This document shows positions 46,543-54,847 of a stretch of 64,000 nt of DNA, one piece after another. The DNA lies in the NCBI GenBank assembly GCA_963817635.1, contig CAWFPR010000003.1, positions 124,001 to 188,000 on the forward strand. Reading direction: 5' to 3'. Positions within the stretch are counted from its first letter, which is position 1, and every line of letters starts with the position of its first letter. The notes beneath the pieces were generated by a model. It saw only the letters and a program-made list of their open reading frames with translations, did not search any database and was not told the DNA's origin. The position numbers and the translations under genes are program-made. The DNA is from CAWFPR01 sp963817635 (GTDB lineage: Bacteria > Acidobacteriota > Vicinamibacteria > Vicinamibacterales > 2-12-FULL-66-21).

Positions 46543-47058
46543 TCACTTCACAATCGGCGCTTTGATGTTGGCGTAGTCGTACCGCATCGACTGGTGCTGC
46601 TTCACGCCGATGTCGAGGTCCGATTCGGTCTTCACCGGCAGGCCGGTCGCCTTCGAGATCCACAGCTTCGCATCCGTCGTCCCGACGTCAGTCGTTTCGC
46701 TGTGGGCGGTGTACACCGCGACCGGCATGCCGTCGAGGACCTCGTCCGGCGACTGTTTGCACGTGTAGACCTTGGCGTTCTTGATGTTCTCCTGCTCCCG
46801 CTCGAGGTTGTCCTTGGGCGTCAGTGGGCTCTTCTTCCAGACGCCGTGGTACTTGAAGTAGTTCGTGTCGCCGGCCAGGATGCTCTCGGTCACCTCGCTC
46901 AGCGCGGAGATGGTCGCGACCGCGTGATGCGGCGTCGTCGTCACGCGCAGCATCGCATCGCTCACAGCCTTGCACACGGGGCTGGTCTGCGCACGGGCCG
47001 GTCCCGCCGCCACCACGATCACCGCCACCCAGCACATCGCGACGAACGCCGTTCTCAT
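46543..47058 (-). CDS. Small exported protein of unknown function
   Basis: 171 residues. A signal peptide (MRTAFVAMCWVAVIVVAAGP, cleaved after ARAQ) is followed by a single domain with two cysteines (SPVCKAV and YTCKQSP) that could pair in the periplasm. It contains KLWISKATGLPVKTESDLD, reminiscent of LolA/LppX-type folds where a conversion table value is read against treatment, but the match is too weak to name it. The ATG at 47058 has AAGGAGGAG 10-18 bases upstream, which rules out the longer in-frame start. It is the last gene of the secreted-protein run, 57 bases after the preceding lipoprotein gene. Confidence 0.7.
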   Translation of the reverse strand: MRTAFVAMCWVAVIVVAAGPARAQTSPVCKAVSDAMLRVTTTPHHAVATISALSEVTESILAGDTNYFKYHGVWKKSPLTPKDNLEREQENIKNAKVYTCKQSPDEVLDGMPVAVYTAHSETTDVGTTDAKLWISKATGLPVKTESDLDIGVKQHQSMRYDYANIKAPIVK

Positions 47059-47115
47059 GATGCTCTCCTCCTTCGCCACGACCTGGACGCGACCGGCTAA
47101 GGGCCCGTCCGAGCC

Positions 47116-47673
47116 CTAATTCGCTCGCGTGGCGTACGGCAGATCGAACTTCCCATCGGTGATTGCAGCCGTCTTGCCACCATCGACGTGAACGACGCGG
47201 CCGGCGAACGTGCCGGTCACGCGGGCGGCCGTGCTGCTGATGATCGTCACGGTCATCTCGTCGTTGCGGTATTCGTCGTTGCCGCCCGTCACCGCAAAGG
47301 CGTAGGTGGCATCGGCGGTGCCTTTGATGGTCGTCGTGCCGTGATCGGCCACCGTGAAGTGCAGGTGCGGCCAGGCGGCCGGATAGTGGCTGATGTCATT
47401 CAGGTCGAAGGTGATGACTCCCGCCGCCTTGTGCCGGACGACATTGACGACCTGCAGCATGTCGGAATCGCTGCCCGACGCGGGTTCGCCGTCGAAGACG
47501 AACGCGAAACTCGTCTTCAAGGTGCCGTGCGTGGCCTGCCCCGACGACGCGGCAGAGGCGTGAGCCGCCGGACTTCCGCCCGAACACCCGCAGATGAGCG
47601 TGGCGGCGCCAGCCGCGGCCAGCACGCAGCCGTACCGGCTCAATCGATGTGAAAACGCTCCTGATCGCGTCAT
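47116..47673 (-). CDS. Lipoprotein, paralogue of the 48734-49240 product
   Basis: 185 residues. Type II signal with lipobox ICGC (ATLICGCSGG), so membrane-anchored. The mature domain is beta-rich. It shares with the product of 48734-49240 a clear pattern: LHFTVADHGTTTIKG, then GGNDEYRNDEMTVTI, then RVTGTFAGR, ending FDLPYATR. I do not recognise the family. The ATG at 47673 has AGGAGG nine bases upstream and overlaps the preceding membrane-protein stop (ATGA), so it is coupled to that gene. Confidence 0.78.
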   Translation of the reverse strand: MTRSGAFSHRLSRYGCVLAAAGAATLICGCSGGSPAAHASAASSGQATHGTLKTSFAFVFDGEPASGSDSDMLQVVNVVRHKAAGVITFDLNDISHYPAAWPHLHFTVADHGTTTIKGTADATYAFAVTGGNDEYRNDEMTVTIISSTAARVTGTFAGRVVHVDGGKTAAITDGKFDLPYATRAN

Positions 47674-48737
47674 TGTGCGTGTCCTCCTGTATCGGGAACC
47701 GCGGCCTGCGGGGCCGGCCCCGCGGGCGGAACCGGCGACGGGATGAACGCCGCGGCCTTCTCGCCGAGCATCCGGAACCGGGCCGAGAGCTGATCCAGCC
47801 GGGCGACCCACTCCCGATTGATCGCCTGGTGTTCGATGAGCTCGTGGAAGCGAACCATGATCATGACGAGAAAGATCGGCTTCACGAACGCGCCGCGCGC
47901 GGCCAGCGCGAACAGCACGGCGATGCCAATCGTCAGCACCGCGCCGAGTTCCCGCACCGACGCCGGCAGGATGGCGGTCAGCGCCGCCGCCGGAACCAGC
48001 AGCACGAGCCAGAGCAGCGCGCTCAACACAGACTCCAGCACCACGATCCACACGGCTTGTTTGAGGATGGGCTTCGCGTTCTGCGCGTAGTAGACGAGTC
48101 CGTCCCGCGCCCCCTGCCAGGGGTTGGCGGCGCCGCACGCCAGGTTGTAGGAGAAGATCACCTTGTCCAGGTACCGCGTCGCCGCACGCAGAATGACGGT
48201 GACCAGCCGGCCAATCGCCTCGACTCCTGGTATCGGCAGGAGATGCCCGACGCCTTCAATCGTCGCGTGGACGGCGTTGACCACGCTGCGGACGAGCATG
48301 TTCAGCGCGAACAGCACGTTCACCTGCCCGAACTGCTCGGTGACGATGCGCTTGCCGTAGGCGAACATCGACTCCGACCCGTTGCCAACGCGGCCGTGCA
48401 CGACGAGCTCGGTCAGGACCGCGACGTGGCCGCACTCGATCAGATGCAGCAGGTAGCGCAGCACGGCGGTCCAGAACCAGCCCGCCGCGATCACGCACGA
48501 CAGAAACCACGCGAGCCCGAACGCGCCCGCGATGTGGGTGCCCGCCCACACCGAGCCGCCGACCGCTACGACGATCCACACGATGCAGGCGAGGGCAAAC
48601 GCCAGCAGCACCGCGAAGCGCATCAGCGCGTACGGCAGGCTGCGCGCGATCAGGCCGATTGCCGAAAACACGCCGCTGTTGCGGACAGCCAGCGGGTAGT
48701 CGTGAGGAATGGACACAGCCGATTGAGCGTCGGTCAT
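47670..48737 (-). CDS. Polytopic membrane protein, possibly choline-transporter-like fold
   Basis: 355 residues with about six to seven hydrophobic helices (FAVLLAFALACIVWIVVAV, AVWIVVLESVLSALLWLVLL, GAVLTIGIAVLFALAARGAF). Conserved-looking inter-helix pieces include ATRYLDKVIFSYNLA, NPWQGARDGLVYYAQNAKPI and FVKPIFLVMIMVRFHELI. The arrangement faintly recalls the SLC44/CTL family, which I offer only as a lead. The C-terminus is Pro-rich and soluble. It starts at ATG 48737, overlapping the previous gene's stop (ATGA), and ends overlapping the next start. It is the only multi-pass protein of the eight-gene run, so a transport or anchoring role is likely. Confidence 0.72.
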   Translation of the reverse strand: MTDAQSAVSIPHDYPLAVRNSGVFSAIGLIARSLPYALMRFAVLLAFALACIVWIVVAVGGSVWAGTHIAGAFGLAWFLSCVIAAGWFWTAVLRYLLHLIECGHVAVLTELVVHGRVGNGSESMFAYGKRIVTEQFGQVNVLFALNMLVRSVVNAVHATIEGVGHLLPIPGVEAIGRLVTVILRAATRYLDKVIFSYNLACGAANPWQGARDGLVYYAQNAKPILKQAVWIVVLESVLSALLWLVLLVPAAALTAILPASVRELGAVLTIGIAVLFALAARGAFVKPIFLVMIMVRFHELIEHQAINREWVARLDQLSARFRMLGEKAAAFIPSPVPPAGPAPQAAVPDTGGHAQ

Positions 48738-49240
48738 GACGTGCCTCCGGTGTTCGGACGGGACGAGAACGGAATGTCGAACGCCCCCTCGGCGACGGCC
48801 ACGACCCGGTGACTCTTCAGCCGGATGAAGCGGCCGGAAAACGTGCCGGACAGTCGCGAGGCGCTCAGTGCCGTGATGGTGATTGTCATCCGGTCGTTGC
48901 GGTAGTCGTTGTCGGCGCCGCCGGCAATCGATGCCGCGTACTTCGATGCACCGGCCCCGCGGATCGTCGTCGTTCCGCTGTCGGCGACGGCAAAATGGAG
49001 CCGGAGCCGCTGCCCCACCGGCCCGGCTTCGGCGTCGATCGGCATCAGCACGAATTCGACGACGTGATCCGGGCGCCGGAACGCCACGTTGAAGATCCCG
49101 TCGGTGCCGCCGCCCGCGAACGGCCGCCCGCCCAGCAGGCACGAAAATGTGGCGCTCACAGGCGCGGGCGCCGGCCACGTCCCCATCACCCACGCACCCA
49201 GCACTCCCGTCACGAGGCCTCGCCCAACCCGCGTCCACAT
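48734..49240 (-). CDS. Small exported protein, paralogue of the 47116-47673 lipoprotein
   Basis: 168 residues with an N-terminal signal sequence (GLVTGVLGAWVMGTWPAPAP) and no lipobox. Core: CLLGGRPFAGGGTDGIFNVA, LHFAVADSGTTTIRG, ADNDYRNDRMTITI, RLSGTFSGRFI, FDIPFSSR. The shared pattern with the gene two positions downstream shows duplication, here in soluble form and there lipid-anchored. It is preceded by the von Willebrand protein with a three-base gap and overlaps the membrane protein start. Function unknown. Confidence 0.75.
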   Translation of the reverse strand: MWTRVGRGLVTGVLGAWVMGTWPAPAPVSATFSCLLGGRPFAGGGTDGIFNVAFRRPDHVVEFVLMPIDAEAGPVGQRLRLHFAVADSGTTTIRGAGASKYAASIAGGADNDYRNDRMTITITALSASRLSGTFSGRFIRLKSHRVVAVAEGAFDIPFSSRPNTGGTS

Positions 49241-49243
49241 GCT

Positions 49244-51980
49244 CTAGTTCGCGGGTCCGGGTGACGACCCGCGCCCGATCGCGAAGCCGTCGCCCTGCCG
49301 GGTCACGCGAACCGTGGCGGTCTGCCCCGCCGACACCGTGACATGCGGCAGCGTGAGCTCGCGGTCCCCGGCCTGGACGACGACGGTGTAGTCGCCCGCG
49401 GGCAGGTCGTGGCCGGCGTCCCCGGCCTCGCCTCGCGCGACGACCCGGCCGGAAGCGTCGCGAACCGAAAACGGAAACGTTTCGACCGTCGCGGCCGCCA
49501 GCGCGCGTGTGAGCGCCGGGCCGTCCTGCGCGCGGTAGTAGGCGCCGCCCGTGCTCGCCGCCAGGCTGCCGAGCGCCTGCTGCGCCTGCTGCCCCTTGAG
49601 CGTGAAGCCGACGATGTTGAGGCGGAAGTCGAGACCGGACTGCTCGATCGCCGTCGCGGCGGCCGCGAAGTCGCCTCCGCAGCTCTCTTCGCCGTCGGTG
49701 ATCAGCACCACTGAACCGCCACCGACGGCTTTCAGATCCCCGAGGGCCTGCAGGACGGAGTAGACGAGCGGCGTCTCGCCACGCGGCCTGGCCGCGTCGA
49801 TCGCTTTCAGGAGCGCCGCGCGGTCGAGTTTCTGGACCGGCTGGACGAGGTGCGAATCGGTACAGGTCTGCTTGTCCTTCGAGCTGTACCGGTCGCCATA
49901 GACCATCAGCCCGACGTTGAAATCGTCGGGCACCTTGGCGAGCACACCGCGCAGGACCTGGCGCGCGGTCGCAATACGGGTGCTCTTGCCGAGCGCCTCG
50001 TTCATCGAGCCCGACAGGTCGAGAATGATGAGCAGGTTCTTCCGAGACTGCAGGTGTGCCGCCGGTGGACCCAGATCGGCGGTCACGATCAGGTGGCCGC
50101 TCCTGAGCGCGTCGATCGCCAGACACAGCGTCCCGACCGCGTCGCCGGCCGTCCCGCGCACGGCGAACCCGATGGGCCTGGCCAGGGTGCCGGGCGCCGT
50201 GAGCGACAGGGTGGCGGTCGCCTTCGCGCCAAGCGTCACACTCGCCGGGTCGATGTGCCCGGCGAGGCCCGGCGCACCGGCCGGCGCGACCACGCTCAGG
50301 GCCACCGTTCCGCTGTAGTCGGGCCTGGCCGCGAGAATGGTGAGCGGATAGGTCACGGTCTCGCCCGCCCCGACCTCGCGCCGCTGAAGCGAGACGTCCG
50401 TCGTGATCGCGAACGGCGCGAGCCGCAGGCTGCACGGCAACGGGTCCGGCCTGAACGGCAGCAATAGTTGCCGCGCGACTGTACTGCTGGTAGGCCAGGT
50501 TGGCGTGCTGGTCGCGATCGATGCCGTCGTAGAGGATTACGCCGCGCCCGTAGTGCGTGTACGCCAGCACGAACCCGCTGCCGCCGATCACGTTGGTGCC
50601 GAACAGCGCGCCGCACCAGTGGTCGTCGTAGTTGATCACCGTGTTGGAGTCGCCGAAGTCGTTCGAGATGTTGCCGTTCTTCTTAAGGCGCCACGACGGC
50701 TCGTCGAAGAACGCGGGGTCGTGCGAGTCCGGGCTGACGAGGAAGTTCTGCTCCACGATCTGCAGGGCCGACGCCGCCGCATGGCCACCGGGGTTACTGG
50801 TCGCGAACGGGTACGGCAGGAACGAATAGTCGGGGACGCGGCCGGGCCCGCACGAGTCCGCGTCCGAGATGACCAGCTTGTTCCCGTTGGCGACCCACGC
50901 CACGAGCGCCTGCTTGACGTCGGCCGGCACGCTCGTCTTGATGTTGCAGAGCTGTTCGAGGACGACCGTATCGACGTGCGCGCTCGGCACGAAATCGGCC
51001 GGCCGGACCAGGTCCGGCGTGAGCGCCCAGTACTCCACCCGGTCGAAGATCGACGTGTCGATCCGCCCGTCGCCCGGACCCGGGCCGAAGTAGCGATTCG
51101 TCGACGGTGTCGGATGGACTCGATGCGCGTCGTACGGCCCGTACAGATCGGGCCGGTCTGCGACGAGCAGGACCGTCTTGCTCTCCGGGCACTGCGCTGG
51201 CGCCGCGGCAGGCACCGCACAGGCCGCGCCGGCCGTCGTGCCGGGCGCCTGAAACGCGAGGCTCGCGGGATCGGGTGTCAGCTTGCCGGTCGACAGCAGC
51301 GCCCGCAAGTCTCCGTGGCGCTCGAGGAGCGACGTGTAGCCCGCGCGTTGACCTTCGTGGACGGCGACCTCACCGACGACCGTGCCGTCCGGCGATCCGT
51401 TGTTGTGAGGAAAGACGACCCTCAGGAAGCGCGCCTCGACCGGCGCCGGTAGCGTCACGACGTGGTCGCCCGCCTCGCGCGGCAGGACCGCCGAGGCCGC
51501 CTTCACGAATCCGGTCGTGGCCGACTTCGTGGACAGCCAAATCTCGACGTCCTTTGGCCATGATGGGCTCAGATCGGCGGGCCACCCGTACGGTGGCTTT
51601 GCCGTTCCGGTCGGGAACGTGATCGTCACGTCCGACACGAGCGCCGTATCGCGTCCGATGAACGACAGGACGAACGACGGCGCCCCCACCCGGTCCACCC
51701 ACATCGTCGCCGGATCGTCATCGAGCGCCCGCTCGGCCAGAAAGCCGTCGGGGTTTCCGGAGCTGCGCGGACTCTCGACGCGCCCGCCCATGGCGAGGGC
51801 CACGAGATTGTGGGTGCCCGGTGAAGGCGGCGTCTGGGGCGGCGGTGGCGACGCGAGCCTGCCGGCCTCGAACGCGACCGAACCCGCGCGCGCCGAAAGC
51901 GACGCAATGCCGCCGAGCGCCAGCAAGGCGGCCCCGAGCGAGACGACGCCGCGTGCTGCGAGCGAACTCGAAATCCCCAT
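49244..51980 (-). CDS. Large exported protein: F5/8C-like, GATase-like and von Willebrand A domains (one frameshift)
   Basis: About 912 residues corrected. Signal peptide (VVSLGAALLALGGIASLSARA), then a Pro-rich linker and a discoidin (F5/8 type C)-like domain, about residues 55-210 (FLAERALDDDPATMWVDRVG, FLRVVFPHNNG). A Rossmann-like segment follows (about 250-460: VLLVADRPDLYGPYDAHRV, AWVANGNKLVISDADS), then an Ig-like region, a vWA domain with intact MIDAS (LIILDLSGSMNEALG, plus VVLITDGEESCGGD) and a short beta-rich C-terminal domain. The frame breaks near 50480: YSRA must join RQLLLPFRPDP. It probably binds a surface ligand or partner in a metal-dependent way. No LPXTG, PEP-CTERM or transmembrane end is seen. 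Confidence 0.8.
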
Positions 51981-51986
51981 GGCGAT

Positions 51987-52313
51987 CTAGCTCCCGCCGC
52001 CGAGGGCGCCAATCGCGCCGCCGAGGTCGTCGAGCGTCGTGGTGCCACTCGATCCGCAGTTGGGCGCACACGGGCCCAGGCCCGGCAGAGTACCCGAACC
52101 GCCACCGCCGCTCGTCGAAACCGGCTGCGTCTTGCCGAACTGATCAATGTCCGAACCGCCGTCCTGGAGAGCGCGCAGGCTGTTGGCAATGGCGGCCGCC
52201 GCGTCAGGCGGCGACGGCGCCGCGGAGACGGCGGGCGCCACCGGCACCCGGGCAATTGCCGGACACGCAAGGCCGGCGGTCAGCTGCGAGAAGCGTCCAG
52301 AATGATGTCGCAT
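51987..52313 (-). CDS. Short exported Gly/Ser-rich protein
   Basis: 108 residues. The N-terminus looks like a signal peptide (GRFSQLTAGLACPAIARVPV), followed by an Ala/Pro stretch, a short helical part (AIANSLRALQDGGSDIDQFG) and a Gly/Ser-rich tail with a CAPNC motif. No family recognised. It starts at ATG 52313 with GGGAGGA about nine bases upstream, 13 bases after the lipoprotein gene and six bases before the large vWA protein gene, so it belongs to the same transcript. Confidence 0.65.
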   Translation of the reverse strand: MRHHSGRFSQLTAGLACPAIARVPVAPAVSAAPSPPDAAAAIANSLRALQDGGSDIDQFGKTQPVSTSGGGGSGTLPGLGPCAPNCGSSGTTTLDDLGGAIGALGGGS

Positions 52314-52326
52314 GGCGTCCTCCCTT

Positions 52327-52923
52327 CTAATGCACGGTCAGGGCGGCTTCGCAGATCTTCCCGGCGGCCTGCGTCCAGTCGCCGTTGATTTGGGCGTCGT
52401 CCATCGTGAAGCGCGCCTCGCAGGCGATCGATCCGCGGACGAGGTTCACCCAGCGCATCTCACCGCCCTTGGTGGAGTACCGCGCGTGGTCGCCGAACCC
52501 TGGCAGCGGGGCGTAGCCGTCCCTGGTCGCGTCGTCGAACCGGTGGTCGGCGTCGTCATGCAGGCTGACGTCGACCTGACTGCCCGCCGGCCGGAAGTCG
52601 CAATCCACGTAGTGGGCCTCACCGGCGTGCAGGTCGTCGGTGGTGCTGTCGGCCGCCCGGAAGAGCGTGAGCGTCGGTTTGACGAATGGCTGCACCAGCA
52701 GCTGCACCTTCGCGCAGAAGGCTGGGGCGCTCAAGGCGCCCTGGTGATCCGACGCGGTCGTCGCTGACGGATCGCTCGCGCCGGCTCCCGGGGATCGCTG
52801 GGCCGTAGGCGTGCTCGAGCACGCGCCGAGAAGCGACAGGACGACGATGACCGCGATCGATGCTGACGCGACAGGACCTTCGTGACGAGCGTGAGTGTCG
52901 ACGGTGTGCATTAGGCGCTCCAT
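52327..52923 (-). CDS. Lipoprotein of unknown function
   Basis: 198 residues. The lipobox is in VIVVLSLLGACSS, so the protein is lipid-anchored; a low-complexity Ser/Ala linker follows. The mature domain has paired cysteines (FCAKV, VDCDF, IACEARF, KICEAA) and a GFGDHARYS segment, a pattern loosely like actinobacterial DUF3558 lipoproteins, not firm. ATG at 52923 is three bases after the preceding stop; ATG 52911 is an alternative. It is the second gene of the run. Confidence 0.72.
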   Translation of the reverse strand: MERLMHTVDTHARHEGPVASASIAVIVVLSLLGACSSTPTAQRSPGAGASDPSATTASDHQGALSAPAFCAKVQLLVQPFVKPTLTLFRAADSTTDDLHAGEAHYVDCDFRPAGSQVDVSLHDDADHRFDDATRDGYAPLPGFGDHARYSTKGGEMRWVNLVRGSIACEARFTMDDAQINGDWTQAAGKICEAALTVH

Positions 52924-52926
52924 GAA

Positions 52927-54612
52927 TCACCGCTTGCCCGCACAGTTCGGCGGCATGTCCGATCGCAGGTCGAGAATTTTCTTTGGATTGACGAGCCTGA
53001 CGATGCTGCCCGACGGCTCGATGGGCCTGGCTTTGACGAGGCCCAGGAAGAAATTGACGACCGTTGCGACGATCTTCGGAATGGAATAGCCGATGCCGCC
53101 GTTGATGGACATCAAAAACGTGCCCATGCGGCAGTCGACCATCGCCTCGGACGCCTGTTTGAGCGCCGTGATGCCGGACGTGAGCCCGACATACGGGCCG
53201 GCCGCGAAGCCGGCCACGCCGACGCCGACGAGGAGACGCTGATCGATGGAAAAGACCAGCGAGTCGATGCCCATCGAGACGCCGTTAACGTCGCCACTCA
53301 GGCTGTTCTTCAGCGTCGCCTGGAGCGGCGGCACGATGAACTGGCGATTCTTGTACTGCACCGTAAGGTTGCCCGTCACGTCGAAGCTCGCCTTCGCCTT
53401 CAACACCGCCGCCCTGGCGCTGAAGCCGGTCGCCAGGCTGACGTTCTGGTGAAAGTGCGCCTCGAGCGGCACACCACCGATAGGCATCGGCAGGACGAGG
53501 TCGACCGGAATCTCTCCGGTCTGATTGATGTTCGCCGAGAACCCCTGGTCGGAGATGCCATCGACCGTGACGTCGAAACCTCCCGCGCCCGAGAGGCTGA
53601 CCCAGCCGGAGATCGAGCCGTTGTCAATGCCTGCCGCGAACCGCAGCTGCGGCTGGCGCAGGTAGAAGACGACGCTGATCGCGACGGTCACGCCGCCCCT
53701 GGTGGCCGTCATACGCAGGCCGAGCCCGCCGCAGTCCTGCCAGCAGGGCGCCGCCTTCAGTTCGTCGTTGAAGAACACGTCCGGCAGTTGCGGCGGCTGG
53801 AACGTTGTGCGGATGATGGACGGCGGCCGCGCGCCTCGATCGTCCGCCAGCAGGACATGCGGACCGCCGAATCCATACGTCGTCCGTACCGGGCGCCACT
53901 CGCCGCGAGGCGTCACGACGTAATAGCGCACCTTGGTCGGGACGAACTCCGATCCCGGGGCGCTCGGTCCGGCGCCGGAGGCCGGAGACCCGCCCTGCGC
54001 CGTCTTCATCTGGTCGAACAGCGGCGACCCGAACGCGCCGGGAAAGTTCGGCGTCTGCACGGCCGCCAGTGTGTTGAGGTCGAGCGGTTCGTCGTAGCCG
54101 AAATTGCCCTGCTTGATGAGGTCGGTGAGCTGCACCGGCCCGAGAATCACGGAGACGTCGTTGCCTGTGCGCGTGAGCTTCAGCACCCGGCCGACGCACC
54201 GGCTCGTCGCGAACAGAATCTGCCCTTCCTGGAGACCGGCGACGCGCGAATCGGTCCCGTCGAGCGTCCACTCGATGCCGTTGGGGCTCCAGGCCTTGAC
54301 GGCCTTGTCCCCGTGCTCCATCAGGACGACCTGATTCTGGTAGACCGCGCCGCCCCCGCGCTGGGGCGCCATCCCGTACTTCTGCTCCGTCTCGGTCAGG
54401 TCCGACACCTTCACGGGATGCCCGACGATGACCGGTCCGGCGTTCGGCATGAACCCGTCCCAGGACGCGACGGCCGGCGTTGGCGCCGGCGCGGGCGTCG
54501 ATCCAGCCGCGGGCGCGGGCTGCTCGGGACTGCGACGGCATCCGGACGTCGCGATCAGTGCGGTGAGTGCCGCCAGCACGGCGACGCGAAACGCGGCGCG
54601 GGTCGGACGCAT
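52927..54612 (-). CDS. Large lipoprotein of unknown function
   Basis: 561 residues. The signal ends in the lipobox ATSGC, followed by a Pro/Ala linker. The body has no family I recognise. It is rich in beta-strand patterns, with amphipathic stretches in the C-terminal half (TVAISVVFYLRQPQLRFAAG, SFDVTGNLTVQYKNRQF, LLVGVGVAGFAAGPYVG) that recall outer-membrane or barrel-edge strands. A cysteine pair (APCWQDCGG) may form a disulfide. First gene of the minus-strand run; the promoter should lie in the 235 bases shared with the divergent winged-helix regulator gene, an arrangement that makes that regulator the natural candidate controller. Confidence 0.75.
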   Translation of the reverse strand: MRPTRAAFRVAVLAALTALIATSGCRRSPEQPAPAAGSTPAPAPTPAVASWDGFMPNAGPVIVGHPVKVSDLTETEQKYGMAPQRGGGAVYQNQVVLMEHGDKAVKAWSPNGIEWTLDGTDSRVAGLQEGQILFATSRCVGRVLKLTRTGNDVSVILGPVQLTDLIKQGNFGYDEPLDLNTLAAVQTPNFPGAFGSPLFDQMKTAQGGSPASGAGPSAPGSEFVPTKVRYYVVTPRGEWRPVRTTYGFGGPHVLLADDRGARPPSIIRTTFQPPQLPDVFFNDELKAAPCWQDCGGLGLRMTATRGGVTVAISVVFYLRQPQLRFAAGIDNGSISGWVSLSGAGGFDVTVDGISDQGFSANINQTGEIPVDLVLPMPIGGVPLEAHFHQNVSLATGFSARAAVLKAKASFDVTGNLTVQYKNRQFIVPPLQATLKNSLSGDVNGVSMGIDSLVFSIDQRLLVGVGVAGFAAGPYVGLTSGITALKQASEAMVDCRMGTFLMSINGGIGYSIPKIVATVVNFFLGLVKARPIEPSGSIVRLVNPKKILDLRSDMPPNCAGKR

Positions 54613-54847
54613 GTGGGCCCTCGTCGGAGTCGAACGGTTTCAGCCGGAGCCTGGGAAGGTCTCCGACGCTCACCTTCAGTCGGGCGCGCGCGCCGGTCAA
54701 GCTAAGCGCCCGCAAACGCACGGCTAACCCGCAACCCGAATGATCTGAAGCGGTTACACGAACGTGCCAACCGCGTGGCTGGAGGCGTCGTGTGGTAGTC
54801 TTGGGCTCGGCACCGTCATCGCATCGGATCGATCCCGGCACCTGCGC

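Noticed and set aside
47670..51980. One giant 1,436-residue protein
   Set aside because: The open frame joins three unrelated pieces by chance; domain content and ATGA overlaps show separate genes (49244-51980, 48734-49240 and 47670-48737).
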